Below the pieces are notes generated by a model. It was given only the letters and a program-made list of their open reading frames with translations, searched no databases and had not been told where the DNA came from. The translations under genes were made by a program, and so were the position numbers. A stretch of DNA of 64,000 bases from Paracoccaceae bacterium. Its GTDB lineage: Bacteria; Pseudomonadota; Alphaproteobacteria; Rhodobacterales; Rhodobacteraceae. Below are positions 33,027-42,026 of the stretch, one piece after another; position 1 is the first letter of the stretch; each line of letters opens with the position of its first letter. The stretch spans positions 115,474-179,473 of the forward strand of contig JAFWNM010000014.1 of the NCBI GenBank assembly GCA_017510335.1, read 5' to 3'.

Positions 33027-33953
33027 ATGAGCGTGTTTCTGATCCGCCGTCTGGTGCAGGCAGCGGTGTCCCTGCTGGGCGTCACCGCCCTGATCTTTTT
33101 CCTGCAACGGCTTGCTGGCGATCCGGTCCTGCTGATGGTGCCCGAAGGGGCCACACAGCAATCCATCGACGCGCTGCGCAGTCAGTTGGGCTTTGACCGG
33201 CCCGTGCATGTGCAGTTTGCCGAATACATGACCGGGCTGATGCAACTGGATTTCGGCCGGTCCATCATACAAAACGTGCCCGTGGCCGACATTGTCGCGT
33301 CGCGCCTGCCCCATACCATCCGGCTGGCAGCAGTTGCGCTTGTGCTGGCCCTTGGGGTTGGTGTGCCGCTGGGGGTGTTCATGGCAGTGCGGCGCAACCA
33401 CCCGCTGTCGCGTCTGGGCATGGGTTTCGTGCTGGCCGGCCAGAGTTTGCCGACATTCTGGAGCGGCATCCTGTTGATCCTGATCTTCGCTGTCTGGCTG
33501 GGGTGGTTGCCGTCTTCGGGTGCGCGACAGACCAGCAGTGTCATATTACCCGCGATTTGCCTGTCATTGCTGTCAATGGCGACCTTCGCGCGCGTGGCCC
33601 GCACGGCGGTGCTGGACGAACTGGGCAAACCCTATGTGCGCGCAGCCCGCGCCAAGGGCCTGCCGCTGGGCCGCGTTGTCACCCGCCATGTGCTGCGCAA
33701 CAGTGCCATTCCGGTAATTTCCATTGCCGCGCTTGAAATCGCCAATCTGCTGTCCGGCGCAGTGATTGTGGAAACCGTCTTTGCCTGGCCGGGCCTTGGG
33801 CAGTTGACCATCCAATCCATCGCCGCGCGCGATTTTCCAATCGTTCAGGCGGTGGTTCTGCTGGGCGCTTTTGTGTCGATCTTTCTGAATCTGGCTGCAG
33901 ACCTGCTGTATAGCGCTGTCGATCCCCGCATCCGGCTGGAGGGGGGCAAATGA
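33027..33953 (+). CDS. ABC permease, DppB type (cluster A)
   Basis: A 308-residue inner-membrane permease with about six helices. The N-terminal MSVFLIRRLVQAAVSLLGV and the EAA loop (RAARAKGLPLGRVVTRHVLR) define the DppB/OppB group. LGLVGVP-like and FAWPGLGQL segments are as expected. The gene overlaps the next permease by 4 bp. Forms the heterodimeric channel with the 33950 protein. Confidence 0.93.
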   Translation: MSVFLIRRLVQAAVSLLGVTALIFFLQRLAGDPVLLMVPEGATQQSIDALRSQLGFDRPVHVQFAEYMTGLMQLDFGRSIIQNVPVADIVASRLPHTIRLAAVALVLALGVGVPLGVFMAVRRNHPLSRLGMGFVLAGQSLPTFWSGILLILIFAVWLGWLPSSGARQTSSVILPAICLSLLSMATFARVARTAVLDELGKPYVRAARAKGLPLGRVVTRHVLRNSAIPVISIAALEIANLLSGAVIVETVFAWPGLGQLTIQSIAARDFPIVQAVVLLGAFVSIFLNLAADLLYSAVDPRIRLEGGK

Positions 33954-34786
33954 CCGCCGCCCTGAAACGCTGGATGCCACCGCGCCTGTGGCCGTTCTTT
34001 GCTATTGTCGTGCTGCTGGTGCTGGCCGCACTTCTTGCGCCCTGGATCGCCCCGCGCGACCCGAATGTGCAAAACCTGCTGGGCCGGCTGCGCGCACCGG
34101 GCACCGAGGTGCGCGATGTGACCTATCTGCTTGGCTCGGACGAACTGGGCCGCGATCTGTTGTCGCGCCTGATCCATGGCGCGCGTGTGTCGCTGATGGT
34201 CGCAGCGCTGTCTGTGGTCGTTTCCGGGGTGGTCGGCACCGCGCTGGGGATGATTGCAGCGTGGTATCGCGGTGTTGTCGGCATGATCATCATGCGGGTT
34301 GTGGATATTGTCTTATCCGTCCCTGCCATCCTGCTGGCCATCATCACAGTGGCCATCCTTGGCCCCGGCCTGTTCAACGTGGTCGCGGTGCTGGCCTTTA
34401 CCCGGTGGCCACGCTATGCGCGTGTGGCTTACGGGCAAACCCTAAGCCTGCTGAACCTGCCATATGTGCGGCTGTCGCGGTTTATGGGCGCGTCAACGCC
34501 GCGGGTGCTGATCCGGCATATCCTGCCCAATATCATCGGGCCGATCATGGTGGTTGTGACGCTGGAATTCGGCCTGATGGTCCTGTTCGAGGCGGGCTTG
34601 TCCTTTCTGGGGCTGGGCGTGCAACCGCCAACGCCCAGTTGGGGCGCGATCCTGTCAGCGGGGCGAAACTATGTCACAACAGCGTGGTGGATCGCGGTGT
34701 TCCCCGGCGTCTTGCTGTTCCTTCTGATCCTTTCGGTCAACGTGCTGGGCGATCATGTCCGCGACGTGGTCGAAGGGCGTCGCTAA
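33950..34786 (+). CDS. ABC permease, DppC type (cluster A)
   Basis: A 278-residue permease with the DppC features: YLLGSDELGRDLLSRLIHGA near residues 58-77 and the loop YVRLSRFMGASTPRVLIRHI near residue 170. About five to six membrane helices. Its ATG overlaps the previous stop by 4 bp. The next gene is the SDR, 22 bp later, so catabolic enzymes and transporter are interleaved in the operon. Confidence 0.92.
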   Translation: MTAALKRWMPPRLWPFFAIVVLLVLAALLAPWIAPRDPNVQNLLGRLRAPGTEVRDVTYLLGSDELGRDLLSRLIHGARVSLMVAALSVVVSGVVGTALGMIAAWYRGVVGMIIMRVVDIVLSVPAILLAIITVAILGPGLFNVVAVLAFTRWPRYARVAYGQTLSLLNLPYVRLSRFMGASTPRVLIRHILPNIIGPIMVVVTLEFGLMVLFEAGLSFLGLGVQPPTPSWGAILSAGRNYVTTAWWIAVFPGVLLFLLILSVNVLGDHVRDVVEGRR

Positions 34787-34808
34787 TCTTGTTGAAAGGG
34801 CCTGTGCC

Positions 34809-35609
34809 ATGACAAAACCCAACCCGCTTCCCTGTGCGGACTTCACCGGCAAGAAAGTTGTCGTCACTGGCGCCGCTGGCGTTGTGGGCCGCTGGATATG
34901 CGAAGCGTTCGATGCCGCAGGCGCAACCCTGCTGCTCTCGGACCGTGACAGCGGCATGATGACGGAACTTGCCGCCACATTGTCGCGCCCGGCCCTGACC
35001 CATGCCACCGAACTGACCGACGCGGACAGTATTGCCCAATTGGTGGACATGGTCGGGCAGGAATGGGGCGCGGCGGATGTCCTTGTTAACAATGCCGCAG
35101 TTTACCCCAGCGCGTTCCTGCTGGATGTGGATGCCGCCGAATGGGACCGCATTTTCGATATCAACCTGCGCGCGCCCTTCTTGCTGACACGCGCAATTGC
35201 CACCCAGATGGTGCACCAACAGGTCAAGGGCAATATCGTGATGATTTCGTCAGGGGCTTCGCGCAAGATGCGCACCACCGCCGCGCCCTATTCCATATCG
35301 AAATCGGCGCTGGACCGCCTGACCAAGGGCTTTGCGGTCGAACTGGCGGAATATGGCATAAGGTGCAATGCCGTGGAACCCGGCTTTGCCGCAGGCAGCA
35401 AGGCCAGCCCCCTGTCGGACAAACATGTGCAAGCCACAACCGCCGCCATCCCATTGGGGCGCGCCTCTCGCTATGAAGATGCGACATCTGCCATCCTGTT
35501 TCTGGCCTCTGAGTTTGCGAACTATATCACCGGGGCGACATTGTCGGTCGATGGCGGAAATTCGGCAGGCACAATCCTTGTCCATCAGGACAAGAAAAAG
35601 GCGTTGTAA
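34809..35609 (+). CDS. Short-chain dehydrogenase/reductase (SDR)
   Basis: A 266-residue NAD(P)-dependent oxidoreductase. Cofactor motif VVTGAAGVVGRW (residues 17-28; a variant of TGxxxGxG), LVNNAA at about 91-96, catalytic Ser in MISSGAS, and the YxxxK pair in APYSISKSALDRL. The C-terminal SVDGGNSAG is the usual family end. It resembles 3-oxoacyl-ACP or sugar alcohol reductases, but the substrate cannot be read. Start 34809 is chosen over 34755, which lies inside the permease gene. Its end overlaps the next gene by 1 bp. Confidence 0.88.
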   Translation: MTKPNPLPCADFTGKKVVVTGAAGVVGRWICEAFDAAGATLLLSDRDSGMMTELAATLSRPALTHATELTDADSIAQLVDMVGQEWGAADVLVNNAAVYPSAFLLDVDAAEWDRIFDINLRAPFLLTRAIATQMVHQQVKGNIVMISSGASRKMRTTAAPYSISKSALDRLTKGFAVELAEYGIRCNAVEPGFAAGSKASPLSDKHVQATTAAIPLGRASRYEDATSAILFLASEFANYITGATLSVDGGNSAGTILVHQDKKKAL

Positions 35610-36490
35610 TGGACCGCCCCGCCTATATCTGGCCAAAGGGCAAGACATCTGCCCTGTGTTTCAGTGTCGATGTCGACGCAGAAGCCCCCTATCTGTGGCA
35701 GCACCGCGCCGGCCTGCCTGACCGGCTGGGCCAGTTGGAACAGCGCCGTTTCGGCCCGCGCGAAGGGTTGTGGCGCATTCTGGACATGCTGGACAGGGTG
35801 GGTATTGCGGGCAGTTTCTATGTGCCCTCGGTCGTGGCGGAACTGCACCCCGAAATCCTGCCTGCGCTGGTCGCGCGCGGCCATGAAGTGGGGCTGCACG
35901 GGCATTTGCATGAACTGGCGGGCGACTGCCCCCAAGACGCGTTCGAAGCCGCGCTGGACCAGTCGCTTTCGGTCTTCCAGGCCCAAGTCGGGCTTCGCCC
36001 TGCGGGCTTTCGTTCGCCGGCCTGGGAAATGACCCCCGCCATGCTGGCCGCCCTTGCTGCGCGCGGCATAGGGTATGACAGTTCGCTGATGGGCTGGGAC
36101 CATCCGTATGACATTGACGGTATGACCGAAATTCCAGTGCAATGGCAAATCGATGATGCGATTTATTTCAAGTTCTTCGGGGGTGGTGCAGATAAATGGC
36201 CCCCTGCCCAGGCTGCGCAAATCGGGCAAGGATGGCGCGATGAATTTGATGCAGGGCGCGCTTATGGGCAATTATTCATGATAACGGTCCATCCCTGGAT
36301 TTCAGGACGGGCACAGCGGGTTGCCATGCTGGAACAATTGCTGCGCCACGCCACCGCGCAGCCCGATGTCTGGGTTGCCCCCGCCGCGCAGATTGCCGCG
36401 TGGCACCAAACCGCGAATGCAGGGCGCTTTGTCGCGCGCAGCGGACTGGACACGCTTGCCGCGCATTTGCCGAAAGGAACACCCGCATGA
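35609..36490 (+). CDS. Polysaccharide deacetylase/PuuE-HpPgdA-like amidohydrolase
   Basis: A 293-residue NodB-type hydrolase. Catalytic Asp pair in CFSVDVDAE (about residues 17-25), the metal histidines in HEVGLHGHLHE (about 92-102) and the third motif RPAGFRSPAWEM (about 131). It probably removes an acyl group from a nitrogen or opens an amide in the cytoplasm; no signal peptide is seen. The PgdA/PuuE group also includes allantoinase-like enzymes. Overlaps the SDR stop (TAATG) and the next gene by 4 bp, so all are one operon. Confidence 0.83.
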   Translation: MDRPAYIWPKGKTSALCFSVDVDAEAPYLWQHRAGLPDRLGQLEQRRFGPREGLWRILDMLDRVGIAGSFYVPSVVAELHPEILPALVARGHEVGLHGHLHELAGDCPQDAFEAALDQSLSVFQAQVGLRPAGFRSPAWEMTPAMLAALAARGIGYDSSLMGWDHPYDIDGMTEIPVQWQIDDAIYFKFFGGGADKWPPAQAAQIGQGWRDEFDAGRAYGQLFMITVHPWISGRAQRVAMLEQLLRHATAQPDVWVAPAAQIAAWHQTANAGRFVARSGLDTLAAHLPKGTPA

Positions 36491-38046
36491 CCTGCACATG
36501 GACCCCCGGCAAGGCAATGGCCCAAGGCACCGGCGGGATGGTTGCAGCGCAGCATCAGGTTGCCGCCCGGGCCGGTGCCGCTGTGCTGGCGCGTGGCGGC
36601 AATGCCATGGATGCCGCTGTCACCACCGCGCTGGTGTTGTCTGTGGTGGAACCATGGCTAAGCGGTATTGGCGGTGGCGGTTTTCTGGTCTGGCGCGACG
36701 GGACAAGCGGACAGGCCAGAACGCTGGATTTCGCCATGCGCGCCCCCAAGGGATTGCGGCCACAGGATTACCCGCTGGCCGCAGGCAAGGACGGTGACTG
36801 GTTCGACTGGCCACAAGTCGAGGGCCAGCGCAACCTGATAGGGGTGCATTCCATCTGCGTGCCCGGTGCCATTGCCGGCCTGTCCGAAGCGCTGTCGGAA
36901 CTGGGCACCATCAGCTGGGCCGAAGCCCTGGCCCCCGCGATTGAAGAAGCGGAAAAAGGGCTGCTGGTGGACTGGTTCACCAACCTGTGTTTGTCGATCG
37001 ACGCGCCAAACCTGCTGACCGACCCTGTTTCGGCCAACATGCTGCTGCGCAACGGGCGCGCGCCCGTTGTCGGCAGTGCCGGGGCGGAAACACGCCTGCC
37101 GCTGGGCAACAAACCTGCCACGCTGCGCCGGTTGGCAGAAAGCGGCGCGCAGGATTTCTATCAGGGCCAGATCGCCCGCGACCTGACCCGCGACATGGCA
37201 GAACTGGGCGGGCGCATGACGCTTGACGACCTGTCGTCCTATCGCCCGCGCTGGGACACACCCTTGACGATGGACTGGGCAGGCGCGCGTATCCTTGCCA
37301 TGCCGGGGCTGTCGGGCGGGCCTGCGCTGATGGATGCGCTGGCCCGGATCGGCGGCGCAGGCAGCGGCCAACCCGATGCCAGGCACCACGCCACTGTGGC
37401 CGACGCCCTGCGCGCAGCCTATACCCTGCGGCTGAACACGGCAGGTCATGGCGCGCGTGCGGGAATTGATCCCGGCTGCACCAGCCATATCAGCGTGATT
37501 GACAATCAGGGCAATGCCGTCGCGCTGACCAACACGCTTTTGTCGCGCTTCGGGTCCAAGGTCACGTCGGGGCGCACCGGAGTTTTGCTGAATAACGGCA
37601 TGATGTGGTTCGACCCCCGCCCCGGCCAGCCCAATTCAATGGCACCGGGCGCACAACCGCTGGCCAATATGTGCCCAATTCTGGCGGAACTGCCGCAAGG
37701 CGGGGTTCTGGCCATCGGGGCTGCGGGCGGGCGGCAGATCATGCCTGCGCTGGTGCAATTGCTGGCCTACCGGCTGCTGCATGGCATGGATCTGGGGCAG
37801 GCATTGTCACACCCCCGGCTGGACGCATCGGGGCCGCGCATTGTGCTGGACCGCCGCCTGCCGGATGGCACTGCGGGGCTTATCGGGCGCAAGCATGATG
37901 TCGAAGTGGTGGATGACGTGCTGTATCCGGTGCAATTCGCCATTCCCAGTGCCGTGGAACGGCGCAGCGATGGCATGGTTTACGGCATGGTGCACCCCAA
38001 CCACCCCTGGTCTGCTGCCGTGCCCGAACAAGAGGCCGCACCATGA
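36487..38046 (+). CDS. Gamma-glutamyltransferase/transpeptidase homologue
   Basis: A 519-residue N-terminal nucleophile hydrolase. The conserved start is ATGGMVAAQHQVAARAG-like (QGTGGMVAAQHQVAARAG), and the autocatalytic cleavage site is CTSHISVIDNQG, with Thr332 as nucleophile. Conserved small-subunit segments such as LNNGMMWF and RPNSMAPGAQPL-like (PNSMAPGAQPLAN) follow. No signal peptide, so it acts in the cytoplasm, and it is shorter than the usual about 580 residues. The family cleaves gamma-glutamyl bonds, which fits peptide import by this cluster. Stop overlaps the next ATPase gene by 4 bp. Confidence 0.88.
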   Translation: MTCTWTPGKAMAQGTGGMVAAQHQVAARAGAAVLARGGNAMDAAVTTALVLSVVEPWLSGIGGGGFLVWRDGTSGQARTLDFAMRAPKGLRPQDYPLAAGKDGDWFDWPQVEGQRNLIGVHSICVPGAIAGLSEALSELGTISWAEALAPAIEEAEKGLLVDWFTNLCLSIDAPNLLTDPVSANMLLRNGRAPVVGSAGAETRLPLGNKPATLRRLAESGAQDFYQGQIARDLTRDMAELGGRMTLDDLSSYRPRWDTPLTMDWAGARILAMPGLSGGPALMDALARIGGAGSGQPDARHHATVADALRAAYTLRLNTAGHGARAGIDPGCTSHISVIDNQGNAVALTNTLLSRFGSKVTSGRTGVLLNNGMMWFDPRPGQPNSMAPGAQPLANMCPILAELPQGGVLAIGAAGGRQIMPALVQLLAYRLLHGMDLGQALSHPRLDASGPRIVLDRRLPDGTAGLIGRKHDVEVVDDVLYPVQFAIPSAVERRSDGMVYGMVHPNHPWSAAVPEQEAAP

Positions 38047-39029
38047 CTGCCCCGCCCGTCTTGTCCGTGCGCGACCTGCGCATTGAAATCGCCGGACAGC
38101 CCGTGGTTGATGGCGTGACATTCGACATTGCCGCAGGCGAAACCCTGGCTGTGGTCGGGGAATCGGGCTGCGGCAAAAGCATGGGCGCGCTGGGGATTAT
38201 GCGCTTGCTACCCGATGTCGCGCACCAAACTGCGGGCCAGATCATGCTGGAAGGCACGCGCATAGACACCCTGCCGGAACGCGGCATGAACCGCCTGCGC
38301 GGTGCCCGTATCGGCATGATCTTTCAGGAACCTGTCGCGTCGCTTGATCCGCTGATGCCTGTGGGCAAACAAATCGCGGAAGCGCTGGCCATGGATGCGA
38401 CCATTCCGCCCGCACAAGTGAAAGCACGCATTCTGGACATGCTGGAACGTGTCGGAATTGACCGCCCGGACCTGCGCGCGCGGCAGTTTCCTTTTGAACT
38501 GTCGGGCGGCATGTGCCAGCGCATCATGATCGCCATGACCATGATCCGCCGCCCGGTACTGTTGATCGCGGATGAACCGACCACCGCACTGGACGTCACG
38601 ATCCAGAAACAAATTCTGGAACTGATGGCCGAAATGCGGCGTGAAACAGGTGCCGCAGTCCTGCTGATCACGCATGATATGGGCGTGGTTGCCGAAAGCG
38701 CGGACCGCGTGGCGGTCATGTATGCCGGGCGCGTGGTGGAAACCGGGCCAGTGGCGCAGGTTTTCGCCCGCCCGCGCCATCCCTATACAACGATGCTGTT
38801 GCGCACGATCCCCCGTCTGGATGGCGCGCGCAAGGTGGCGCTGCCCGCCATCGCCGGTGCGGTGCCTGACATACGGAACTGGCCCGAAGGCTGCCGCTTC
38901 AACACGCGCTGCCCGCTGGCCACCGCGCAATGCCGCCAGGACGTACCGCCGCTGGAAAACGCTGGCACACCGGGCCATGCCAGCGCCTGCTGGAACCGCG
39001 ACCGGATAGAAACGGAGCTTGCGCCATGA
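38043..39029 (+). CDS. Peptide-type ABC transporter ATPase, DppD type (cluster A)
   Basis: A 328-residue ATPase. Walker A GESGCGKS (about residues 39-46), signature LSGGMCQR, Walker [13 protein letters not shown]. The Cys of the C-terminal oligopeptide-family zone are in GCRFNTRCPLATAQCRQ (about 282-298), as in DppD/OppD. The gene overlaps its neighbours at both ends by 4 bp. Confidence 0.93.
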   Translation: MTAPPVLSVRDLRIEIAGQPVVDGVTFDIAAGETLAVVGESGCGKSMGALGIMRLLPDVAHQTAGQIMLEGTRIDTLPERGMNRLRGARIGMIFQEPVASLDPLMPVGKQIAEALAMDATIPPAQVKARILDMLERVGIDRPDLRARQFPFELSGGMCQRIMIAMTMIRRPVLLIADEPTTALDVTIQKQILELMAEMRRETGAAVLLITHDMGVVAESADRVAVMYAGRVVETGPVAQVFARPRHPYTTMLLRTIPRLDGARKVALPAIAGAVPDIRNWPEGCRFNTRCPLATAQCRQDVPPLENAGTPGHASACWNRDRIETELAP

Positions 39030-39826
39030 ACCCTGCCCCCATCATCTCGGTGCGTGACCTGAAAGTGCATTTCCCCATTCGCAAGGGTTTGCTGGGCCGC
39101 GTGAGAGATCATGTGCGCGCGGTTGATGGCGTCAGCTTCGATCTGTATCCCGGCCGGACACTGGCCATCGTGGGCGAGTCCGGCAGCGGGAAATCGACCA
39201 CCGGCTATGCGGTCATGGGGATGGAAGAACCCACATCAGGACAGGTGCTGATCAATGGCAAGGATCGCGCGCATATGTCCCCTGCCGAACGTCATGCTGT
39301 TACGCGCCAGTTGCAGCTTGTGTTCCAGGACCCCGCTTCGGCACTGAACCCACGCATGAAGGTGCGCCATTGCATTGCCGAGCCGCTGGAAATTCACGGC
39401 ATCGGCAACACGGCCAGCCGCGCGAAACGGGTTCGGGACTTGCTGGATCTGGTGGGCCTGCCAGAGTCGGCGCTGGACCGGCTGCCGCGCGAATTTTCGG
39501 GCGGCCAGAAACAGCGTATTGTGATTGCCCGTGCGCTGGCGCTGAACCCCAAGGTCATTATCTGCGACGAGGCAGTTTCAGCGCTTGATGTGTCCATCCA
39601 ATCGCAAATTCTGAATTTGCTTATGGACCTGCAGGCGCGGCTGGGACTGGCCTATCTGTTCATCAGTCATGACCTGTCGGTGGTGCGCCACATCTCGGAC
39701 GATATTGCCGTGATGCATCGTGGTCGCGTGGTAGAGGCTGGTCCGACAGACCAGCTATTCGCCCAGACCCGCGACCCGTATACGCGCCAGTTGCTGGCCG
39801 CTGTCCCACAGGCCCGGCCCCGCTGA
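39026..39826 (+). CDS. Peptide-type ABC transporter ATPase, DppF type (cluster A)
   Basis: A 266-residue ATPase. Walker A GESGSGKST (about residues 46-54), signature FSGGQKQR, Walker B VIICDEAVSALD and the switch His in ISHDLSVV. Last gene of cluster A; overlaps the DppD-type gene by 4 bp. The usual Cys-containing C-terminal segment is missing, so the protein ends after the PQARPR stretch. A possible pseudoknot lies immediately after the stop. Confidence 0.92.
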   Translation: MNPAPIISVRDLKVHFPIRKGLLGRVRDHVRAVDGVSFDLYPGRTLAIVGESGSGKSTTGYAVMGMEEPTSGQVLINGKDRAHMSPAERHAVTRQLQLVFQDPASALNPRMKVRHCIAEPLEIHGIGNTASRAKRVRDLLDLVGLPESALDRLPREFSGGQKQRIVIARALALNPKVIICDEAVSALDVSIQSQILNLLMDLQARLGLAYLFISHDLSVVRHISDDIAVMHRGRVVEAGPTDQLFAQTRDPYTRQLLAAVPQARPR

Positions 39827-39828
39827 CA

Positions 39829-39865
39829 CATCAGGACGGCCCGCACAATACCCTGATGACGGGCC
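39829..39865 (+). other. Interleaved pairing elements after cluster A (possible pseudoknot)
   Basis: CATCAGG (39829-39835) pairs with CCTGATG (39852-39858), while GGCCCG (39838-39843) pairs with CGGGCC (39860-39865). The order A-B-A'-B' fits an H-type pseudoknot or two mutually exclusive hairpins. It starts two bases after the dppF-type stop. Confidence 0.45.
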
Positions 39866-39884
39866 ACAGACCCTACAGGATGTC

Positions 39885-39971
39885 GCGTTCATTCATATTC
39901 ACGCGACATTGTGTAACTTATTGAGTTTGCATTTGCGAGAAGCTCGAAACCAGTTCCCACTTTTGAACAAC
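39885..39971 (+). repeat. 87-bp dispersed repeat, copy 1
   Basis: Aligns without gaps to 51855-51941 at 56 of 87 bases, with conserved ends (GCGTTCATTC; TTGAACAAC) and a diverged middle. It sits just beyond cluster A. The end block looks like an intergenic motif I remember as common in alphaproteobacteria, which I cannot verify here. Confidence 0.6.
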
Positions 39972-39998
39972 ATGCTCTATCCTGCGGTCATCCTCGGG

Positions 39999-40859
39999 TC
40001 ATCTGCGCCTGTATAGCCACAGCACCAGCGGCGCCAGCCCCAGTGTCAGCACCACTGGCGCAATCAGCGCAAGCCCGATCTGGGTCAGGGTTGCCGTGCC
40101 CGACATCAGCCCGCGCAGCGCTGTCGCCATCAGCGACACGGGGTTCACATCCACAAAGCTGCGCAGCCAGTCGGGCATGGTGGCGGGGTCCACCATGATG
40201 TTCGACGCGAAGGTGATCGGAAACAGAATGGTGAACCCAAGCGTCATGACGGTCATGGGCGTGCGCACCACCAGCCCCAGCACAATGAACACCCATCCCA
40301 TACCAAACCCGATTGTCAGCAGCATCGCAAAGGCCAGCACTGTGCCAATCAGCCCCGCTTCGGGCCGGTAACCAAGGATCAACCCTATCCCCAGAATGAT
40401 ACCGCCCGCAATAAGGTGGCGCAGCATGTCGCCCACCATCAGCCCCGCAAAAGGCGCCAGCGACCAGATTGGCAACGTGCGGAAGCGGTCAAACAACCCC
40501 TTCTGGAAATCTGTGGACAGCCCCATCCCCGAATAGACCGAATTGAACACAACCGTTTGCACAAGGATGCCGGGCAGGAAGAATTGCAGGTATTCCCCCG
40601 GCGACCCTGCCAGCGCCCCCCCGAACACGAAGGTGAACAGCAAGGTGAACATGATCGGCGTCATGACCAGATCGAACAATTGTTCGGGAACATGCCGGAA
40701 TTTCAGGATCGCGCGCCAGCCGAACACCAGCGCGTTCGACATTGGCCCCGGCGGGGCGGGCGGGGCGACATGGCGCAGCGCGGCAATGCCCTGCGCCCCG
40801 CCCACGGGGGTGTGGCTGTCACGCTGTGGCGCGGTGGGGGGTGCGGTGATATCGGTCAT
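39999..40859 (-). CDS. ABC-2-type permease, DrrB-like (exporter)
   Basis: A 286-residue membrane protein. A Pro-rich cytoplasmic N-terminus of about 40 residues precedes six helices (MSNALVFGWRAILKFRHVPE, LAPFAGLMVGDMLRHLIAGG, LFPITFASNIMVDPATMP). It fits the DrrB/ABC2_membrane drug exporters. Start ATG 40859 overlaps the ATPase stop by 4 bp, forming a two-gene exporter. Substrate unknown; the pair is oriented opposite to cluster A and may be independent of cluster B. Confidence 0.88.
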   Translation of the reverse strand: MTDITAPPTAPQRDSHTPVGGAQGIAALRHVAPPAPPGPMSNALVFGWRAILKFRHVPEQLFDLVMTPIMFTLLFTFVFGGALAGSPGEYLQFFLPGILVQTVVFNSVYSGMGLSTDFQKGLFDRFRTLPIWSLAPFAGLMVGDMLRHLIAGGIILGIGLILGYRPEAGLIGTVLAFAMLLTIGFGMGWVFIVLGLVVRTPMTVMTLGFTILFPITFASNIMVDPATMPDWLRSFVDVNPVSLMATALRGLMSGTATLTQIGLALIAPVVLTLGLAPLVLWLYRRR

Positions 40860-41866
40860 GACGCTGCCTTCTCAAGGGGGCTGTGCGTGGGGGCAGTTGG
40901 GTCGGTCTTGCCGGTCAGCGCGAAGAACACTTCATCAAGGCTGGGCGCGCCCATGCGGAAATCGGCCACAGTGAACCCCGCGTCGAGTAGGGCTGTAAGC
41001 GCTGCATTGGCGTCGGCGGCGGTGCCAGCCAGAACGGACAGTTCCGCCCCTTCGGGGCTGCGCTGCACCACCGCCCCCAGACGCGCGGCCAGCAGGTCGG
41101 CTGCGCCATCCAGTTGGCCCTGATCCACGAGGGAGACATGCAGCACGCCCGACCCTGTCGCGGCTTTCAATTCGCGGCTGGTCCCTTCGGCAATCTTGCG
41201 GCCATGGTCGATCACGGCAATCCGTTCGGCCAGTTGGTCGGCTTCTTCAAGGTATTGGGTGGTCAGCAATATTGTGACGCCAGACTCCGCCAGTTGCCTT
41301 ATCAGTTGCCACACGCCTTGCCGCGCGGACGGGTCCAGCCCGGTGGTTGGTTCATCCAGAAACAGCACCCCCGGTGTCACAATAAGGGACGCCGCAATAT
41401 CCAGCCTGCGCCGCATGCCGCCCGAATAGTTCTTGACCTGCTTGCGCGCGGCGGCTGACAGGTCGAACGCTGCCAGCAGCGCATCGGCGCGCGCCCGCGC
41501 CGCAGCCCCGCGAAAACCCCAAAGCCGCGACAGCATGATCAGGTTGTCGCGCCCCGTCAGATCTTCGTCCAGCGAGGCAAACTGCCCTGTCATGGCAATG
41601 GATGCGCGCACCTTTTGCGGTGCTGCAGCAATGTCGTGCCCCATCACAGTTGCAGTGCCGCCGTCTGGCGCAGTCAATGTGGCCAGCATCCGCAACAGCG
41701 TGGTTTTGCCCGCGCCATTTGGCCCCAGCACGGCAAAGATCATGCCGCGCGGCACGTCAAGGTCAATGCCTGCCACTGCGGTCATGTCGCCGAACCGGCG
41801 GACAAGCCCGCGCGCGTGAATTGCAAGATGGGTGGTATCGGTGTTCAAGCTCAGGGTTCCGGTCAA
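40856..41866 (-). CDS. ABC transporter ATPase, DrrA-like (exporter)
   Basis: A 336-residue ATPase. Walker A GPNGAGKTT (about residues 50-58), signature YSGGMRRR, Walker B VLFLDEPTTGLD, and the DrrA-type C-terminal domain from about 240. Only a TTG at 41866 opens the usual N-terminus, with no clear ribosome-binding site, so the exact start is uncertain. Works with the DrrB-like permease encoded next to it. Confidence 0.88.
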   Translation of the reverse strand: MTGTLSLNTDTTHLAIHARGLVRRFGDMTAVAGIDLDVPRGMIFAVLGPNGAGKTTLLRMLATLTAPDGGTATVMGHDIAAAPQKVRASIAMTGQFASLDEDLTGRDNLIMLSRLWGFRGAAARARADALLAAFDLSAAARKQVKNYSGGMRRRLDIAASLIVTPGVLFLDEPTTGLDPSARQGVWQLIRQLAESGVTILLTTQYLEEADQLAERIAVIDHGRKIAEGTSRELKAATGSGVLHVSLVDQGQLDGAADLLAARLGAVVQRSPEGAELSVLAGTAADANAALTALLDAGFTVADFRMGAPSLDEVFFALTGKTDPTAPTHSPLEKAAS

Positions 41867-42026
41867 TTGGGGACAGGGTGTTTCGCGCCAAGGTATAAGC
41901 CCCTCACGCCCGCCTGAACAGCCCGGCAGTTTGCATATGGCGGGCTTTTGCCCGCGCGCCCATATCTATGACAGGCGCGCGCCCAAGGCGGTAACACTGG
42001 CTCCAATCATCAGGGGTGCCCCGGCC

